A stretch of 64,000 nt of DNA from Candidatus Scalindua sp. (GCA_030748215.1 JASMMK010000060.1:1-64000), one strand, 5' to 3'. Positions 35,357 through 45,269 are shown, numbered from the stretch's first letter. Made by a program: numbers and translations. Notes: generated by a model not told the origin, from the sequence alone.

Positions 35357-36175
35357 TTATTTTCCAAACAAACCTATAATCGCTTTATTCCAACCGGCCG
35401 GTCCGATACCATCAGCATATGTAAGGTCATCAACCTTTATACGCTCTTCATAGTTCCCCAATTCTTTCCTTACAAGGAACTTCTTATCTACTGCTTCCAA
35501 CATCGGAAGATCATTTAAACTATCCCCCAGGCCAACAGTTAATATTTCTGCATCCGGATAATTTTTTCTGAAAATGTCTACCAGGATATTAACGGCTTTT
35601 CCCTTATCATTTTCACCCATAAGGTACGCAAACCTTGCACCTTCGGTGTAATTGAAGTCTGATGAGTTGATTACATCACGAAACTTCTTGACATCCTCTT
35701 CACCGCCATCAATAATGAACGGTAGTGAATACTCCTTCTTTTGAGCAAGCAAAGCTTCTTCCACACTCAAACCGGTCAACTCAACAATTTCATCTACTGT
35801 AAATTCAGCGATACTTTTTGCACTGATACCGGTTTTTCTTCTAATCTCTTCAAAGCTATTTTTCAGAATTTGGTATTCAGAACCGATCTCCACTACTAAA
35901 AAACCGTTATCAGTTCTATCAAACTCGCACTCCAGACCATACTTTTCAGGAATGTATATAGCCCCTCCGTTTTCTAGTATAAAGGGCTCATTATTTGATA
36001 GTTTGTCGCGATAGATCAATATTTCGTCTCTTGATTTACTGGAACACAAAACAAGATGAACACCTTTCTCCCTGAGAGACTTCAACGCTTTTTCTGCCTC
36101 ACTGTGCGAGTAGGTACTATGGTCCAGCAACGTACCATCTAAATCGGTAAAAACTATTTTTATTTCGTTATTCAT
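35357..36175 (-). CDS. HAD phosphatase, mannosyl/glucosyl-3-phosphoglycerate phosphatase type
   Basis: The 272-residue product has HAD motif I FTDLDGTLLDHSTYS (D11, D13), CSSKSRDEI, a type IIB cap and motif IV GLGDSLNDLPML. These details match the MPGP/YedP group, which removes phosphate from mannosyl- or glucosyl-3-phosphoglycerate. Its place beside the GpgS-like gene makes glucosyl-3-phosphoglycerate the likely substrate, giving glucosylglycerate, a known compatible solute. AGAGGA lies upstream of the ATG. Confidence 0.87.
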   Translation of the reverse strand: MNNEIKIVFTDLDGTLLDHSTYSHSEAEKALKSLREKGVHLVLCSSKSRDEILIYRDKLSNNEPFILENGGAIYIPEKYGLECEFDRTDNGFLVVEIGSEYQILKNSFEEIRRKTGISAKSIAEFTVDEIVELTGLSVEEALLAQKKEYSLPFIIDGGEEDVKKFRDVINSSDFNYTEGARFAYLMGENDKGKAVNILVDIFRKNYPDAEILTVGLGDSLNDLPMLEAVDKKFLVRKELGNYEERIKVDDLTYADGIGPAGWNKAIIGLFGK

Positions 36176-36220
36176 ATTTATATAAATCCTCTTTTTCTAA
36201 GGCAAGCATTTCAACACTGA

Positions 36221-37129
36221 TTATAGCATTACTTTACAACTTATATCAAAAGATATATCCAAAGCCCTGGCAGAGTGTGTAATCATACCAACCGATATTC
36301 TGTCCACTCCGGCCTTAGCATATTCTTCAACATTCTCGATGGCAATATTACCAGACGCTTCTGTCAATATCGCCCTGCTTGTACATGCATCACGACTATT
36401 TTCAAGCTCCTTAACAATTTCTACGGCTTCATTTATTTTTGAAGGAGCCATATTGTCAAACAGAATTATGTCAACACCGGCATCAACCATCTCCTTGATC
36501 TGACATAAATCTTCCACTTCTACTTCTATGAGTACTTCATTTGCGACCTGCTCTCTGGCCTTTTTTACAAGACTGCCTATATTACCGTTTTCTTTTTCCG
36601 GCTCCATAATTTCGAGATGATTATCTTTTATCAGAACCTGGTCATACAGCCCCATTCTATGATTGGTGCCACCACCAATTTTAACAGCATATTTTTCCAT
36701 GTAGCGCCACCCGGGAGTTGTCTTCCGCGTATCCAAAATCCGGGTTTTATATCCCCTGACCTTTTCCGCAAACCTGTTAGTCTCCGTTGCAATGCCGGAA
36801 AGCCTCTGCAAAAAATTAAGTACCAGCCTTTCTGCCGACAACAGTGACAACGTTAAGCCCTTAACACTTGCAATTACTGAACCTTTTTCAACTCTTGATC
36901 CATCTTCAATATTTACTTTGAAAATCAAATCCTTATCTATCTGTGAAAGGACGTATCCTGCAACCGGCAAGCCCGCAACGATACCAGCCTCTTTCGTTAT
37001 CAATACACCTTCTGATTCAGAACCTTCTGGAATGAATATCCTGGAAGTGATATCCCCTGTACCAATATCTTCCTTTATCGCCAGTTGAACAATGTCTTTT
37101 ATTTTTTCTAAATCAAATTCTGTCTGCAT
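36221..37129 (-). CDS. nadC: Nicotinate-nucleotide pyrophosphorylase (carboxylating)
   Basis: The 302-residue product has the quinolinate phosphoribosyltransferase layout: IKEDIGTGDITSR, ERLVLNFLQRLSGIAT, DTRKTTPGWR, KIGGGTNHRMGLYD, IKDNHLEI, VEVEDL, ILFDNM and the final ASGNIAIENVEEYAKAGVD. It makes nicotinate mononucleotide from quinolinate and PRPP in NAD synthesis. Length is normal. It lies between uvrB and the GpgP-like gene on the same strand with short gaps; nadA and nadB are not in the window. Confidence 0.96.
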   Translation of the reverse strand: MQTEFDLEKIKDIVQLAIKEDIGTGDITSRIFIPEGSESEGVLITKEAGIVAGLPVAGYVLSQIDKDLIFKVNIEDGSRVEKGSVIASVKGLTLSLLSAERLVLNFLQRLSGIATETNRFAEKVRGYKTRILDTRKTTPGWRYMEKYAVKIGGGTNHRMGLYDQVLIKDNHLEIMEPEKENGNIGSLVKKAREQVANEVLIEVEVEDLCQIKEMVDAGVDIILFDNMAPSKINEAVEIVKELENSRDACTSRAILTEASGNIAIENVEEYAKAGVDRISVGMITHSARALDISFDISCKVML

Positions 37130-37152
37130 GTTTGCAAACTCCAGCCATCATG

Positions 37153-39153
37153 TTAATTCGTGTAATTCGTACCTACAGCCTCGGCCCCAATATCCGACTG
37201 CAATTTCAGTACCCTGTCTCGTAGTTCCGCTGCCTTTTCAAAGTTGAGATCGCTGGCAGCCTGTAGCATCTCTTCTTCAAGCTCTCTTATATATTCCTGG
37301 GTAATGTATTCAGCCTCATCTTCTTTAACCATCTGCCTTGCAATCTTTTTTGAAGCACTCTCATCTTCAATACTTTTTCTAATTCCCTTTCGAATAGTCT
37401 GTGGTGTGATGTTATTCTGTTTATTATGTTCAAGCTGAATATTACGCCTTCGCTCAGTTTCATCCATAGCCTTCTGCATGGACTGAGTCACTCCATCAGC
37501 GTATAATATAACCTCCGCATTCACGTTTCTTGCAGTCCGCCCTATTGTCTGTACGAGAGATGTTTCGGAACGAAGGAACCCCTCCTTATCAGCATCCAAT
37601 ATTGCCACCAATGATACCTCAGGCAGATCGAGCCCTTCTCTTAACAGGTTTACCCCGACAACGACGTCAAACTTTCCAAGCCGAAGGTCCTTAAGTATCT
37701 CTACCCGCTCAATAGCATTAAATTCCGAGTGCAGATACATCCCTTTAAGACCCTCTTCCTTTATGTATTCACTCAAATCTTCCGCAAGCCGCTTGGTTAA
37801 TGTTGTTACAAGCACACGCTCTTTTTTATCGGCTCTCACCCTGATCTGCTGCAGAAGATCTTTAACCTGGGTCTTTGCAGGTAATATCCTTACTATTGGG
37901 TCCAGAAGCCCTGTCGGCCGAATTATCTGCTCAACAACCTTACCATTGCACTTATTTAACTCGTACTCTGAAGGAGTCGCTGATACCAATAAAACCTGTT
38001 TAACTAATGATTCCCATTCATCGAAACGTAATGGTCTGTTATCCAAAGCGGAAGGAAGCCTGAAACCATATTTCACAAGAGTCTCTTTCCGTGACCTGTC
38101 CCCCGCGTACATTCCTCTAATCTGCGGAATCGCCACATGAGACTCATCAACAACCATGAGGAAATCATCAGGAAAATAATCAAGTAGTGAAAACGGTCGA
38201 TCTCCCGGTGCACGGCCACTGATATGGCGGGAATAGTTTTCAATGCCATGGCAATAGCCTATCTCTGACAGCATCTCCATATCATAACGAGTTCTTGCCT
38301 CCAGGCGCTGTGCCTCAAAATCCTTATTTTGAGAACGCAGCTCCTTCAGCCATTCATCAAGCTCCATTTCAATAGATTCAATAACACCCTCAATCTTACC
38401 CTCCGGCATTACAAAATGTTTGGCCGGATATATAGAGATATCTTCCATCTCCTCTAGTTTATTTCCTGACACCGGATCAATAATCGAAAGACCATCTACT
38501 TCATCACCAAATAGTTCTATTCGATAGGCGAATTTTTCATATGCCGGATATACATCTATCACATCACCATTAACGCGAAACACACCACGTTCAAACTTAA
38601 TATCACTTCTTTCGTAAAGTATGTTAACGAGTTTCAAGAGCAGCGTATCCCGCTCTATCTCCTGCCCCTTTTTTAACTGCACATACATCTCCCGATACTC
38701 CTCCGGAGAACCCAGACCGTAAATACACGAAACACTTGACACCAATATCACGTCCTTACGTGACATAAGTGCGCTTGTAGCTGCCAGGCGAAGGCGATCT
38801 ATCTCCTGGTTTATTGTAGCCTCTTTTTCAATATAGATATCCCTCTGTGGGATATAAGCCTCCGGCTGATAATAATCATAATAACTTACAAAATACCCCA
38901 CCGCATTTTCCGGAAAGTACTCCTTGAATTCACTGTAAAGCTGTGCGGCGAGAGTTTTGTTGTGGGACATTACGAGAGTAGGTTTACCCAGATTCTTTAT
39001 AACATTTGCCATGGTGAAAGTCTTTCCTGAACCTGTTACCCCCATGAGAGCCTGGTTATTTTCACCTGATTCAAAAGCCTTTGTTATTCTTTTTATCGCC
39101 TCGGGCTGGTCACCCTGCGGTTCATATTCTGCTGATAATTTGAAGATAGACAT
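37153..39153 (-). CDS. uvrB: UvrABC system protein B
   Basis: The 666-residue product opens FKLSAEYEPQGDQPEAI, with Walker A GVTGSGKTFTMAN (38-50), the beta-hairpin YYDYYQPEAYIPQRD, DESH box, TLTKRLAEDLSEYI, LLREGLDLPEVSLVAILDAD and QTIGRTARN, and a C-terminal UVR motif (AASDLNFEKAAELRDRVLKL). It verifies DNA damage and loads UvrC in nucleotide excision repair. Length is normal. No ribosome site is evident; a hairpin lies 10 bases before the ATG. uvrA and uvrC are not in the window, but mfd is. Confidence 0.97.
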   Translation of the reverse strand: MSIFKLSAEYEPQGDQPEAIKRITKAFESGENNQALMGVTGSGKTFTMANVIKNLGKPTLVMSHNKTLAAQLYSEFKEYFPENAVGYFVSYYDYYQPEAYIPQRDIYIEKEATINQEIDRLRLAATSALMSRKDVILVSSVSCIYGLGSPEEYREMYVQLKKGQEIERDTLLLKLVNILYERSDIKFERGVFRVNGDVIDVYPAYEKFAYRIELFGDEVDGLSIIDPVSGNKLEEMEDISIYPAKHFVMPEGKIEGVIESIEMELDEWLKELRSQNKDFEAQRLEARTRYDMEMLSEIGYCHGIENYSRHISGRAPGDRPFSLLDYFPDDFLMVVDESHVAIPQIRGMYAGDRSRKETLVKYGFRLPSALDNRPLRFDEWESLVKQVLLVSATPSEYELNKCNGKVVEQIIRPTGLLDPIVRILPAKTQVKDLLQQIRVRADKKERVLVTTLTKRLAEDLSEYIKEEGLKGMYLHSEFNAIERVEILKDLRLGKFDVVVGVNLLREGLDLPEVSLVAILDADKEGFLRSETSLVQTIGRTARNVNAEVILYADGVTQSMQKAMDETERRRNIQLEHNKQNNITPQTIRKGIRKSIEDESASKKIARQMVKEDEAEYITQEYIRELEEEMLQAASDLNFEKAAELRDRVLKLQSDIGAEAVGTNYTN

Positions 39154-39162
39154 ATTATATAA

Positions 39163-39187
39163 AATTGCATCGCTTCGCTATGCAATT
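39163..39187. repeat. 8-bp stem hairpin upstream of uvrB
   Basis: AATTGCAT and ATGCAATT flank CGCTTCGCT. In the uvrB direction the stem is followed by TTTATATAAT and then the start codon. It lies in a degenerate spacer (GAAGATTGAAGGATTGAAG follows), so it may be a dispersed repeat placed in the leader. Attenuation is a possibility only. Confidence 0.4.
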
Positions 39188-39249
39188 GAAGATTGAAGGA
39201 TTGAAGAATTCCAGATATATAAATCAGAGTTAATTAGTGTAAAATCGTG

Positions 39250-39283
39250 CCCGCCCCCGTCCGAACGGATTCATCCGGGCGGG
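39250..39283. repeat. GC-rich inverted repeat between uvrB and AI-2E gene
   Basis: CCCGCCC and GGGCGGG form a 7-bp GC stem, with a smaller CCGTTCGGA-type fold inside. It lies just past the AI-2E gene stop on that gene's strand but lacks a T tract, so its use as terminator is weak. Confidence 0.45.
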
Positions 39284-39298
39284 TAATCTGGCTGGAAC

Positions 39299-40546
39299 CT
39301 ATTTAGATATTTTTTTCTTGTTAGTTCGTGTCTGGCTACCCTTATAAAGCTTTGTATCTTTATATTTAACAATCCCCTCGTCAATCAGTACTTTCACTAC
39401 CGATGCAATTGGCACGGCAAGTAAAAGACCCAGGAACCCTAATATTTGACCACAGATCAAGATTGCCAGTATGATAGCCACCGGATGTAATCCCAGTTTG
39501 TCACCTACAATTTTTGGCGTCATTACCGTACCTTCCAGAAATTGTCCGATGCCAAAAACCAGTCCTACAAGCAGTATATGGGTGATATCCTGATACTGAA
39601 TAAAGGCGAGGATGATAGCAGGTATCAGTCCAAGCCCTATTCCAACATAAGGTATCATATTCCCAAACCCACCTACAAGAGCCAGTAGAAAAGACATTGG
39701 GATACCTATGACAGTAAGACCTATACCATAAATGATAGAGAGGATAGCGCAAACCGCCATCTGTCCCCTGAAGAACGCTTTAAGGTTTTCATCAATCTTG
39801 CTTACAATACCGGATATCTTCTCTTTCTGTGATACCGGCAGCAACCCCTCACCCTTTGACATAGCTATATCAAAATCCTTCAGGAGATATACCATAACAA
39901 CCCCGAATACCACAACGTTCATGACTATTCCAAAGAAACCAAACGTACTGTAGAATACATTTTTTACAATTCCCAATGCAAAGTTCATGGCTTCCGGCAC
40001 ATACTTTTTCATCTTAAGTACAGGATCAGGAATACCATATTTTGTGCCAACTGGTTCTTTAGCTGCAACCTCCTTTACCCTTTGTTCTTGCGGTTTGCCA
40101 TCTTCTATTTCTTTTTCATCAGTTGCCTGGTTTTGCAGTTTTGATTTAAGGAATGTCCCAACTTCGGTATCACCATATTCCTCAATTACTTTTACTACTT
40201 TTTCCTGGTATTTTGGATATTGCTCTTTTAACGCAGTCCCGACACGTTGAATACCGGTAACCGTTTTGGGAACCGTATATGTTAATAATCCTCCCATAAC
40301 CAGAAATACAAGGGTTAACAATATGGCAACTGCCATACCACGCGGTATACGTATTTCTGCGAATATTTTCTTTCTCTCTTCGATAAAATCAACTGCAGGA
40401 TCAAAGATATACGCGACAGTAAAGGCGAGGAAAAATGATATCAGGATGCCTTTCAGGAAATAACATAATGTGAAAAAGAGTGCAAATGCAAAGAATATTG
40501 CCAATGCCCTTATCCACACATTTTCAAAGATTTTCTGTTTTTCCAT
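39299..40546 (-). CDS. AI-2E family transporter (UPF0118)
   Basis: The 415-residue product has about eight membrane helices and the family pattern: a hydrophobic start (AIFFAFALFFTLCYFL), a central soluble domain, then VGGFGNMIPYVGIGLGLIPA and LEGTVMTPKIVGDKLGLHP with GLLLAVPIASVVKVL. Members act as exporters, in some cases Na+/H+ antiporters; the name from autoinducer-2 is historical and the substrate here is unknown. An insertion rich in Lys/Glu (about 140-175) sits in the soluble domain. AGGAG lies before the ATG. Confidence 0.9.
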   Translation of the reverse strand: MEKQKIFENVWIRALAIFFAFALFFTLCYFLKGILISFFLAFTVAYIFDPAVDFIEERKKIFAEIRIPRGMAVAILLTLVFLVMGGLLTYTVPKTVTGIQRVGTALKEQYPKYQEKVVKVIEEYGDTEVGTFLKSKLQNQATDEKEIEDGKPQEQRVKEVAAKEPVGTKYGIPDPVLKMKKYVPEAMNFALGIVKNVFYSTFGFFGIVMNVVVFGVVMVYLLKDFDIAMSKGEGLLPVSQKEKISGIVSKIDENLKAFFRGQMAVCAILSIIYGIGLTVIGIPMSFLLALVGGFGNMIPYVGIGLGLIPAIILAFIQYQDITHILLVGLVFGIGQFLEGTVMTPKIVGDKLGLHPVAIILAILICGQILGFLGLLLAVPIASVVKVLIDEGIVKYKDTKLYKGSQTRTNKKKISK

Positions 40547-40607
40547 AAATCAGCTCCTTTTAGTGGTTTGTTTTTAATAAAAATTCACCGCTAAGATGAG
40601 TTTTTAC

Positions 40608-40976
40608 TTATTGAACAAAAACAAGGTCTTTAATCTTCTTTACCGTTTCTATCCCTATACCATTAACACCACACAACTGTTCTATATTTTCAAACCCATC
40701 GGACTTCTTTCGGTAATCAACAATTGCCCTGGCCTTTTTCTCACCAATTCCGGGCAGGATTATAAGTTCGTACCATTCCGCCCTATTCAAGTCAATCTTT
40801 AATTTTATGGATTCAGAATCACTATCTACAACCTCAGTCTCCGGAAGCCACCAATGTTGATCTGATGCGTATTTGATCCCTGTTCCGATTAAGAGTGTAG
40901 TTATGAGGAAAAGTGTGGCAAGTGATTCCTTCCTTGAAAATTCAAAAATCTTTAATGGTCCCGGCAGTTCGGACAT
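40608..40976 (-). CDS. ComEA-like helix-hairpin-helix protein
   Basis: The product of about 122 residues has one N-terminal membrane helix (LATLFLITTLLIGTGI) and a C-terminal ComEA helix-hairpin-helix domain: IDLNRAEWYELIILPGIGEKKARAIVD in two parts (LNRAEW..LIILPGIGE; INGIGIETVKKIKDL-like end). Such proteins bind double-stranded DNA at the cell surface during uptake, though many small homologues have no tested role. The ATG at 40976 and a TTG at 41003 are both possible starts; neither has a good ribosome site. Confidence 0.85.
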   Translation of the reverse strand: MSELPGPLKIFEFSRKESLATLFLITTLLIGTGIKYASDQHWWLPETEVVDSDSESIKLKIDLNRAEWYELIILPGIGEKKARAIVDYRKKSDGFENIEQLCGVNGIGIETVKKIKDLVFVQ

Positions 40977-41076
40977 TACGTTAGTAAGTATATGAAATAA
41001 CAAGGTCTTACATATCTATAAAGGTACATGAAATTTTAGTTATTTACTACCTTCGGTCAAGCAAATTCCACAATTC

Positions 41077-41104
41077 CTGCCTGTCCGCCAGTTTGTTAGG
41101 CGGG
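41077..41104. repeat. GC-rich stem-loop repeat, copy 2
   Basis: CCGCC-AGTTTGTTA-GGCGG matches the copy at 266-290 in stem and loop. It lies in the divergent gap between the ComEA-like gene and the UDP-sugar pyrophosphorylase gene. Confidence 0.6.
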
Positions 41105-41188
41105 AATTCCTCGATCCCTGAATTCCTTAATTGCAGTCGAAATCTTTTGCCTTGAACTACATAAGGACGTACTGTAGAATTTTTGCTT

Positions 41189-42643
41189 ATGGAGGAAAAC
41201 CATCTTAAACTTACAGATATCAGGACAGAAAACGAGTCTGACAAACGTCTTGTTGAGAAGGTTTTCTCCTATAAGCAGGAGCATGTCTTCAGGTGGTGGA
41301 ACGATCTTTCGGCAAATGACCAGAAAAACCTTTTAAACCATTTAAGAACTCTTGATTTTGAACTACTCCAGGATCTTATTGAAAAGCACATCGAAGGAAG
41401 TACGCTTACAAACCCAAAGACAACAATCCTGGAACCACCGATAATCATCCCGATTCCAGATAGCGATTCACAAAAAGCACACGCCGCAGAGGCGAAGGAA
41501 ATTGGAGAAAAAGCATTAAGGGCCGGTAAGGTTGCTGTCGTCACAGTTGCCGGAGGACTGGGAACGCGATTAGGAGCTGACAGGCCGAAAGGTACGCTTC
41601 CAATAAGTCCCATTAAGGGCAAGAGTATCTTCCAATTGCACGCTGAAAAAATACAAGCCGTTATGAAAAAGTATGACACAGTCACTCCGTGGTATATTAT
41701 GACGAGTAAAAATAATGAAGAGATGACACACGATTTTTTTGAAGAAAACCGTTACTTCGGTTTAAATTCTGACAATGTCTCTCTCTTCACACAGGGCGAA
41801 CTTCCTGTGATAGATCTTCAAGGTAGATTACTAATGGATTCAAAAAGCAGTATCGTAACCAGCCCAAATGGCCATGGAGGAACTCTGCTCGCCCTGAAAG
41901 AGAGAGGTGTGTTGTCCAGTATGAACAGTCGTGGTATCAAACACATCTTTTATCATCAGGTTGATAACATATTGATAAAGATTGCCGACCCTGTCTATTT
42001 AGGATATCATATTAGTGCTGGAGCTAAGATGTCTCCGAAAGTGGTACGAAAGACTGATCCAGATGAGAAGGTAGGCATTGTCGGCATAAGAGACGGGCAC
42101 CTGGACACAATAGAATACAGCGAACTGAGTGACGAGGAGAAGCATGCGCTTAATCCGGATGGAACTCTCAAGTTTGGTATGGGAAACCCTGCCATCTATC
42201 TGCTTGATGTAGATTTTGTTGAGAAGATTAATGAAAGCCATTTTGCGTTACCTTATCATAAGGCAGTAAAAAAGGTACCATGCATAGATGGAGATGGTTG
42301 TGAAATGAAACCGGCCGAAAATAACGCAACCAAATTTGAGATGTTCATCTTTGATGCACTCAAGCATGCGGATAAGTCTATAATTATGGAAGTGGTGCGT
42401 GAAAATGAGTTTTCTCCGGTAAAAAATGCAACAGGTAAAGACTCTCCGGACAGTGCGAAGCAGAGCATGATAAATATGTTTGGCAGATGGCTGGCAGAGG
42501 CAGGTATTGAAGTTCCAACGGATAGAACTGGAAACGTAGCGGGTGCTATTGAGGTTAACCCGCTTTATGCCCTGGACTCTGAAGAGCTGAAGGGAAAAAT
42601 TGATCCAAAAGTTGTTTTCAATGGTGAGTTGAATTTACAATAA
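41189..42643 (+). CDS. UDP-sugar pyrophosphorylase, AGX1/UAP-like
   Basis: The product of about 484 residues is of the eukaryotic UDPGP type, not the bacterial GlmU type. It has the nucleotide loop [50 protein letters not shown] and [13 protein letters not shown]. These fit UDP-N-acetylglucosamine or UDP-hexose pyrophosphorylases. It makes UDP-sugars from sugar-1-phosphate and UTP. pgi follows after about 30 bases, consistent with sugar-nucleotide supply. The ATG at 41189 is preferred over a TTG at 41183. Substrate choice cannot be told from motifs. Confidence 0.9.
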   Translation: MEENHLKLTDIRTENESDKRLVEKVFSYKQEHVFRWWNDLSANDQKNLLNHLRTLDFELLQDLIEKHIEGSTLTNPKTTILEPPIIIPIPDSDSQKAHAAEAKEIGEKALRAGKVAVVTVAGGLGTRLGADRPKGTLPISPIKGKSIFQLHAEKIQAVMKKYDTVTPWYIMTSKNNEEMTHDFFEENRYFGLNSDNVSLFTQGELPVIDLQGRLLMDSKSSIVTSPNGHGGTLLALKERGVLSSMNSRGIKHIFYHQVDNILIKIADPVYLGYHISAGAKMSPKVVRKTDPDEKVGIVGIRDGHLDTIEYSELSDEEKHALNPDGTLKFGMGNPAIYLLDVDFVEKINESHFALPYHKAVKKVPCIDGDGCEMKPAENNATKFEMFIFDALKHADKSIIMEVVRENEFSPVKNATGKDSPDSAKQSMINMFGRWLAEAGIEVPTDRTGNVAGAIEVNPLYALDSEELKGKIDPKVVFNGELNLQ

Positions 42644-42674
42644 GTTATCAAATACAATCATTAAGGAACTCTAT

Positions 42675-44339
42675 ATGTTGAAAAAAATTAATCCTACGGA
42701 TACTCAAAGCTGGAAGAGCCTCATCGATCATTTCAAAGAGATGAAGTGTGTTCATATGAAAGATCTGTTTGCCAATGATCCCGACAGATTTAAAAAATAT
42801 TCCATTAGATTTAATGGAATTCTTGTCGATTATTCAAAAAACATAATAACAGAGGACACACTGAATCTATTACTTAAATTAACTGATGATGTTGGTTTGA
42901 GAGATGCACTTAATAATATGTTCAATGGAAAAAAGATAAATGAGACCGAGGATAGAGCCGTTTTGCATACAGCTTTAAGGAATAGAATAAACAGCCCTGT
43001 TTACGTTAATGGTAAAGATGTAATGCCGGAAGTAAAAGCTGTTTTAAGTAAGATGAAAGATTTTTCAGAAAAGATCATTTCTGGAGAGTGTAAGGGTTTT
43101 ACCGGTAAAAAGATCACTGATATTGTAAATATCGGAATCGGGGGTTCTGATCTGGGACCGGTAATGGTAACGGAATGTCTGCGGCCTTATGCAAAGGAAG
43201 ACATGAAAGTTCACTTTGTTTCAAATGTTGATGGAACTCATATTACAGAGACACTGAAACCACTGAATCCGGAAACCACTCTGTTCTTGATTGCTTCTAA
43301 GACCTTTACCACTCAGGAGACAATGACAAATGCCTTTTCTGCAAGAGAATGGTTCCTGAAATGCGCAAAAGATCATGCATACGTTGCAAAACATTTTGTG
43401 GCGTTATCAACAAACATAGAAAAGGTGGAAGAGTTCGGTATTGACAAAGACAATATGTTCGTATTCTGGGACTGGGTCGGCGGCCGCTATTCACTCTGGT
43501 CTGCAATCGGCCTCTCTATAGCGTGCTATATTGGATATGAGAATTATGCTGAATTGCTGCAGGGCGCCTTTGAAATGGACAGCCATTTTAGAGAAACTCC
43601 ATTCGAAAGAAACATTCCTGTTCTCCTGGCCTTAATAGGAATATGGTACAACAATTTCTTTGGCGCACAGACAGAAGTAATCCTGCCCTACGACCAGTAT
43701 CTGCACAGATTTCCGGCATATTTCCAGCAGGGGAATATGGAGAGTAACGGAAAATCTGTAGATAGAGACGGGAACAAAATTAATTATGAGACAGGTCCTG
43801 TCATTTGGGGAGAACCCGGAACAAATGGCCAGCACGCCTTTTATCAATTAATCCATCAAGGAACAAAGATAATTCCGGCAGATTTCCTTGCACCCGCAAT
43901 CAGCCATAACCGGCTCGGAGAACATCACAATATTTTATTATCAAACTTCTTCGCACAGACAGAGGCCCTCCTTAATGGAAAGACAAAAGAGGAGGTTATC
44001 GAAGAGTTGAAAAGAGATGGCAAGAGTGATGACGAAATACAGAAACTCTATCCACACAAAGTCTTTGAGGGTAACAGACCAACGAATTCAATCCTGTTCA
44101 ACAAATTAACTCCGAGAGCTTTAGGCAGTTTAATAGCGATGTATGAGCATAAGATATTTGTTCAGGGAGTGATCTGGAATATCTTCAGTTTTGATCAATG
44201 GGGTGTCGAACTTGGCAAGCAACTGGCAAAGAAAATACTACCGGAGCTAGGAGATGACAAACAAGTTGATTCCCACGACTCTTCTACAAACGGGTTAATA
44301 AATACATTCAAAGAGATGAGAGAATCAGAAGAGCAATAA
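42675..44339 (+). CDS. pgi: Glucose-6-phosphate isomerase
   Basis: The 554-residue product matches PGI over its full length. Signatures: [67 protein letters not shown], and the C-terminal [15 protein letters not shown] with catalytic residues. It interconverts glucose- and fructose-6-phosphate. It forms a two-gene unit with the UDP-sugar pyrophosphorylase gene. The cloverleaf-like element begins right after its stop. Confidence 0.97.
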   Translation: MLKKINPTDTQSWKSLIDHFKEMKCVHMKDLFANDPDRFKKYSIRFNGILVDYSKNIITEDTLNLLLKLTDDVGLRDALNNMFNGKKINETEDRAVLHTALRNRINSPVYVNGKDVMPEVKAVLSKMKDFSEKIISGECKGFTGKKITDIVNIGIGGSDLGPVMVTECLRPYAKEDMKVHFVSNVDGTHITETLKPLNPETTLFLIASKTFTTQETMTNAFSAREWFLKCAKDHAYVAKHFVALSTNIEKVEEFGIDKDNMFVFWDWVGGRYSLWSAIGLSIACYIGYENYAELLQGAFEMDSHFRETPFERNIPVLLALIGIWYNNFFGAQTEVILPYDQYLHRFPAYFQQGNMESNGKSVDRDGNKINYETGPVIWGEPGTNGQHAFYQLIHQGTKIIPADFLAPAISHNRLGEHHNILLSNFFAQTEALLNGKTKEEVIEELKRDGKSDDEIQKLYPHKVFEGNRPTNSILFNKLTPRALGSLIAMYEHKIFVQGVIWNIFSFDQWGVELGKQLAKKILPELGDDKQVDSHDSSTNGLINTFKEMRESEEQ

Positions 44340-44342
44340 TGT

Positions 44343-44398
44343 GGAGTGCATCATCCGTGATGATACCTTTCAAATCAGTGACACGGTCACTGCACTCC
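44343..44398. repeat. Cloverleaf-like inverted-repeat element after pgi
   Basis: GGAGTGCA (44343-44350) pairs with TGCACTCC (44391-44398). Inside are two further perfect hairpins: ATCATC-CGT-GATGAT (44350-44364) and CAGTGAC-ACG-GTCACTG (44376-44392). They form a three-way junction, with one or two bases shared between stems. A7 follows on the plus strand, which is the wrong polarity for a plus-strand terminator, and the T7 precedes rather than follows the fold on the minus strand. It lies between converging genes. Confidence 0.6.
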
Positions 44399-44412
44399 AA
44401 AAAAATACTTGC

Positions 44413-44631
44413 TTACTCCGCAGGCCAGGAAGCATCGTCCTTCTCTTCCGCAAAATAACAGAACCGATCCCACGTAAATTCTTTATTGGATATGGGACAG
44501 CGTAGGGTAACCTTGCGCTCGGCAACATCAGCAACCTCCCAATCGCCCTCGCGATTTGACCCCTCAATCCTTATCTTTTGACCCACCTGAAACGGGTATG
44601 GTTTGAAAATTGTCACCTTGTGCTTGACCAC
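44413..44631 (-). CDS. Small conserved-looking hypothetical protein (72 aa)
   Basis: The frame starts at GTG with AGGAGG 6 bases upstream, an unusually strong ribosome site that decides the start. The product has a beta-rich pattern (VTIFKPYPFQVGQKIRIEG, WEVADVAERKVTLRCP) and an aromatic/acidic tail (WDRFCYFAEEKDDASW). The opening resembles small SH3-like barrels, but I do not recognise a family. It is followed by the cloverleaf element. Confidence 0.7.
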   Translation of the reverse strand: MVKHKVTIFKPYPFQVGQKIRIEGSNREGDWEVADVAERKVTLRCPISNKEFTWDRFCYFAEEKDDASWPAE

Positions 44632-44644
44632 ATATTCCTCCTTT

Positions 44645-44672
44645 GTGCTCTTCGTGGCTTTGTGTGATTTAT
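44645..44672. repeat. CTTCGTGGCTTTGTG-type dispersed repeat
   Basis: GTGCTCTTCGTGGCTTTGTG in the gap upstream of the 72-residue gene resembles the series at 723-762. Its role is unknown. Confidence 0.4.
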
Positions 44673-44678
44673 TATAAA

Positions 44679-45149
44679 TTAATCAAATTTTGTAGTGTCA
44701 ATTAAATCTTCTATTCTCTTAGCATGGTCCTTATCAAATCCGACCAGGTTATCAAAAACTTTTATTGCTTTCTCATCCGCTTTATCTGAAACTGTCTGTT
44801 GAAAAAAGAATTCAAGAGATGCCTGCTCCAACTCAAGGGCATAAGAGTATGCCTCCTTTTTATCCGGCATCTTCCCTTTGCACTCTGCTATTTTTGTTTC
44901 CAGCTTATCATTTGTCTCCTTTAATTCTTTTATATCCATGTCCAGTATTGCATCAGGAAACAGGTCTTGTTCCAAGAGCAATTCAAGTCCGCTTTCCAGG
45001 ATTTTAGCATGATGCTCCTCTTCTTCACTGAGCATTTGCCAGAAGAGCTTATCATCTTTAAAGTACGTTGCACATAACGCATAAAAGGAACCAATGTTTC
45101 TTTCCACTCTGATCGCTTCGTTAAAAAGAGGCGTATATTGATTTTCCAT
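44679..45149 (-). CDS. Ferritin-like diiron protein (rubrerythrin-like, no rubredoxin)
   Basis: The product of about 156 residues is a four-helix bundle with ligand-like repeats: E near AIRVERNIGSFY, EEEEHHAKI, LELEQASLEFFFQQ and DKDHAKRIEDL. This fits the erythrin-vacuolar-iron-transport/rubrerythrin group. No CxxC rubredoxin end is present. It may detoxify peroxide or bind iron (inference). The ATG at 45149 has GGGAG upstream; a TTG two codons earlier is less likely. Confidence 0.8.
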   Translation of the reverse strand: MENQYTPLFNEAIRVERNIGSFYALCATYFKDDKLFWQMLSEEEEHHAKILESGLELLLEQDLFPDAILDMDIKELKETNDKLETKIAECKGKMPDKKEAYSYALELEQASLEFFFQQTVSDKADEKAIKVFDNLVGFDKDHAKRIEDLIDTTKFD

Positions 45150-45188
45150 AAACAATCTCCCAACCTGAACAAGTCAGAAAAAGGATTC

Positions 45189-45216
45189 ACCGCAAAGACG
45201 CGGAGAACGCAAAGTT
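45189..45216 (+). repeat. ACCGCAAAGACGCGGAG dispersed repeat
   Basis: The motif TTCACCGCAAAGACGCGGAG and following AACGCAAAG resembles the copy at 623-649. It lies upstream of the ferritin-like gene on the other strand. Confidence 0.5.
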
Positions 45217-45269
45217 TCAAATATTAATGGTTGTTCTCTTCATTACTAATTTTATTGCATATAGAACCA

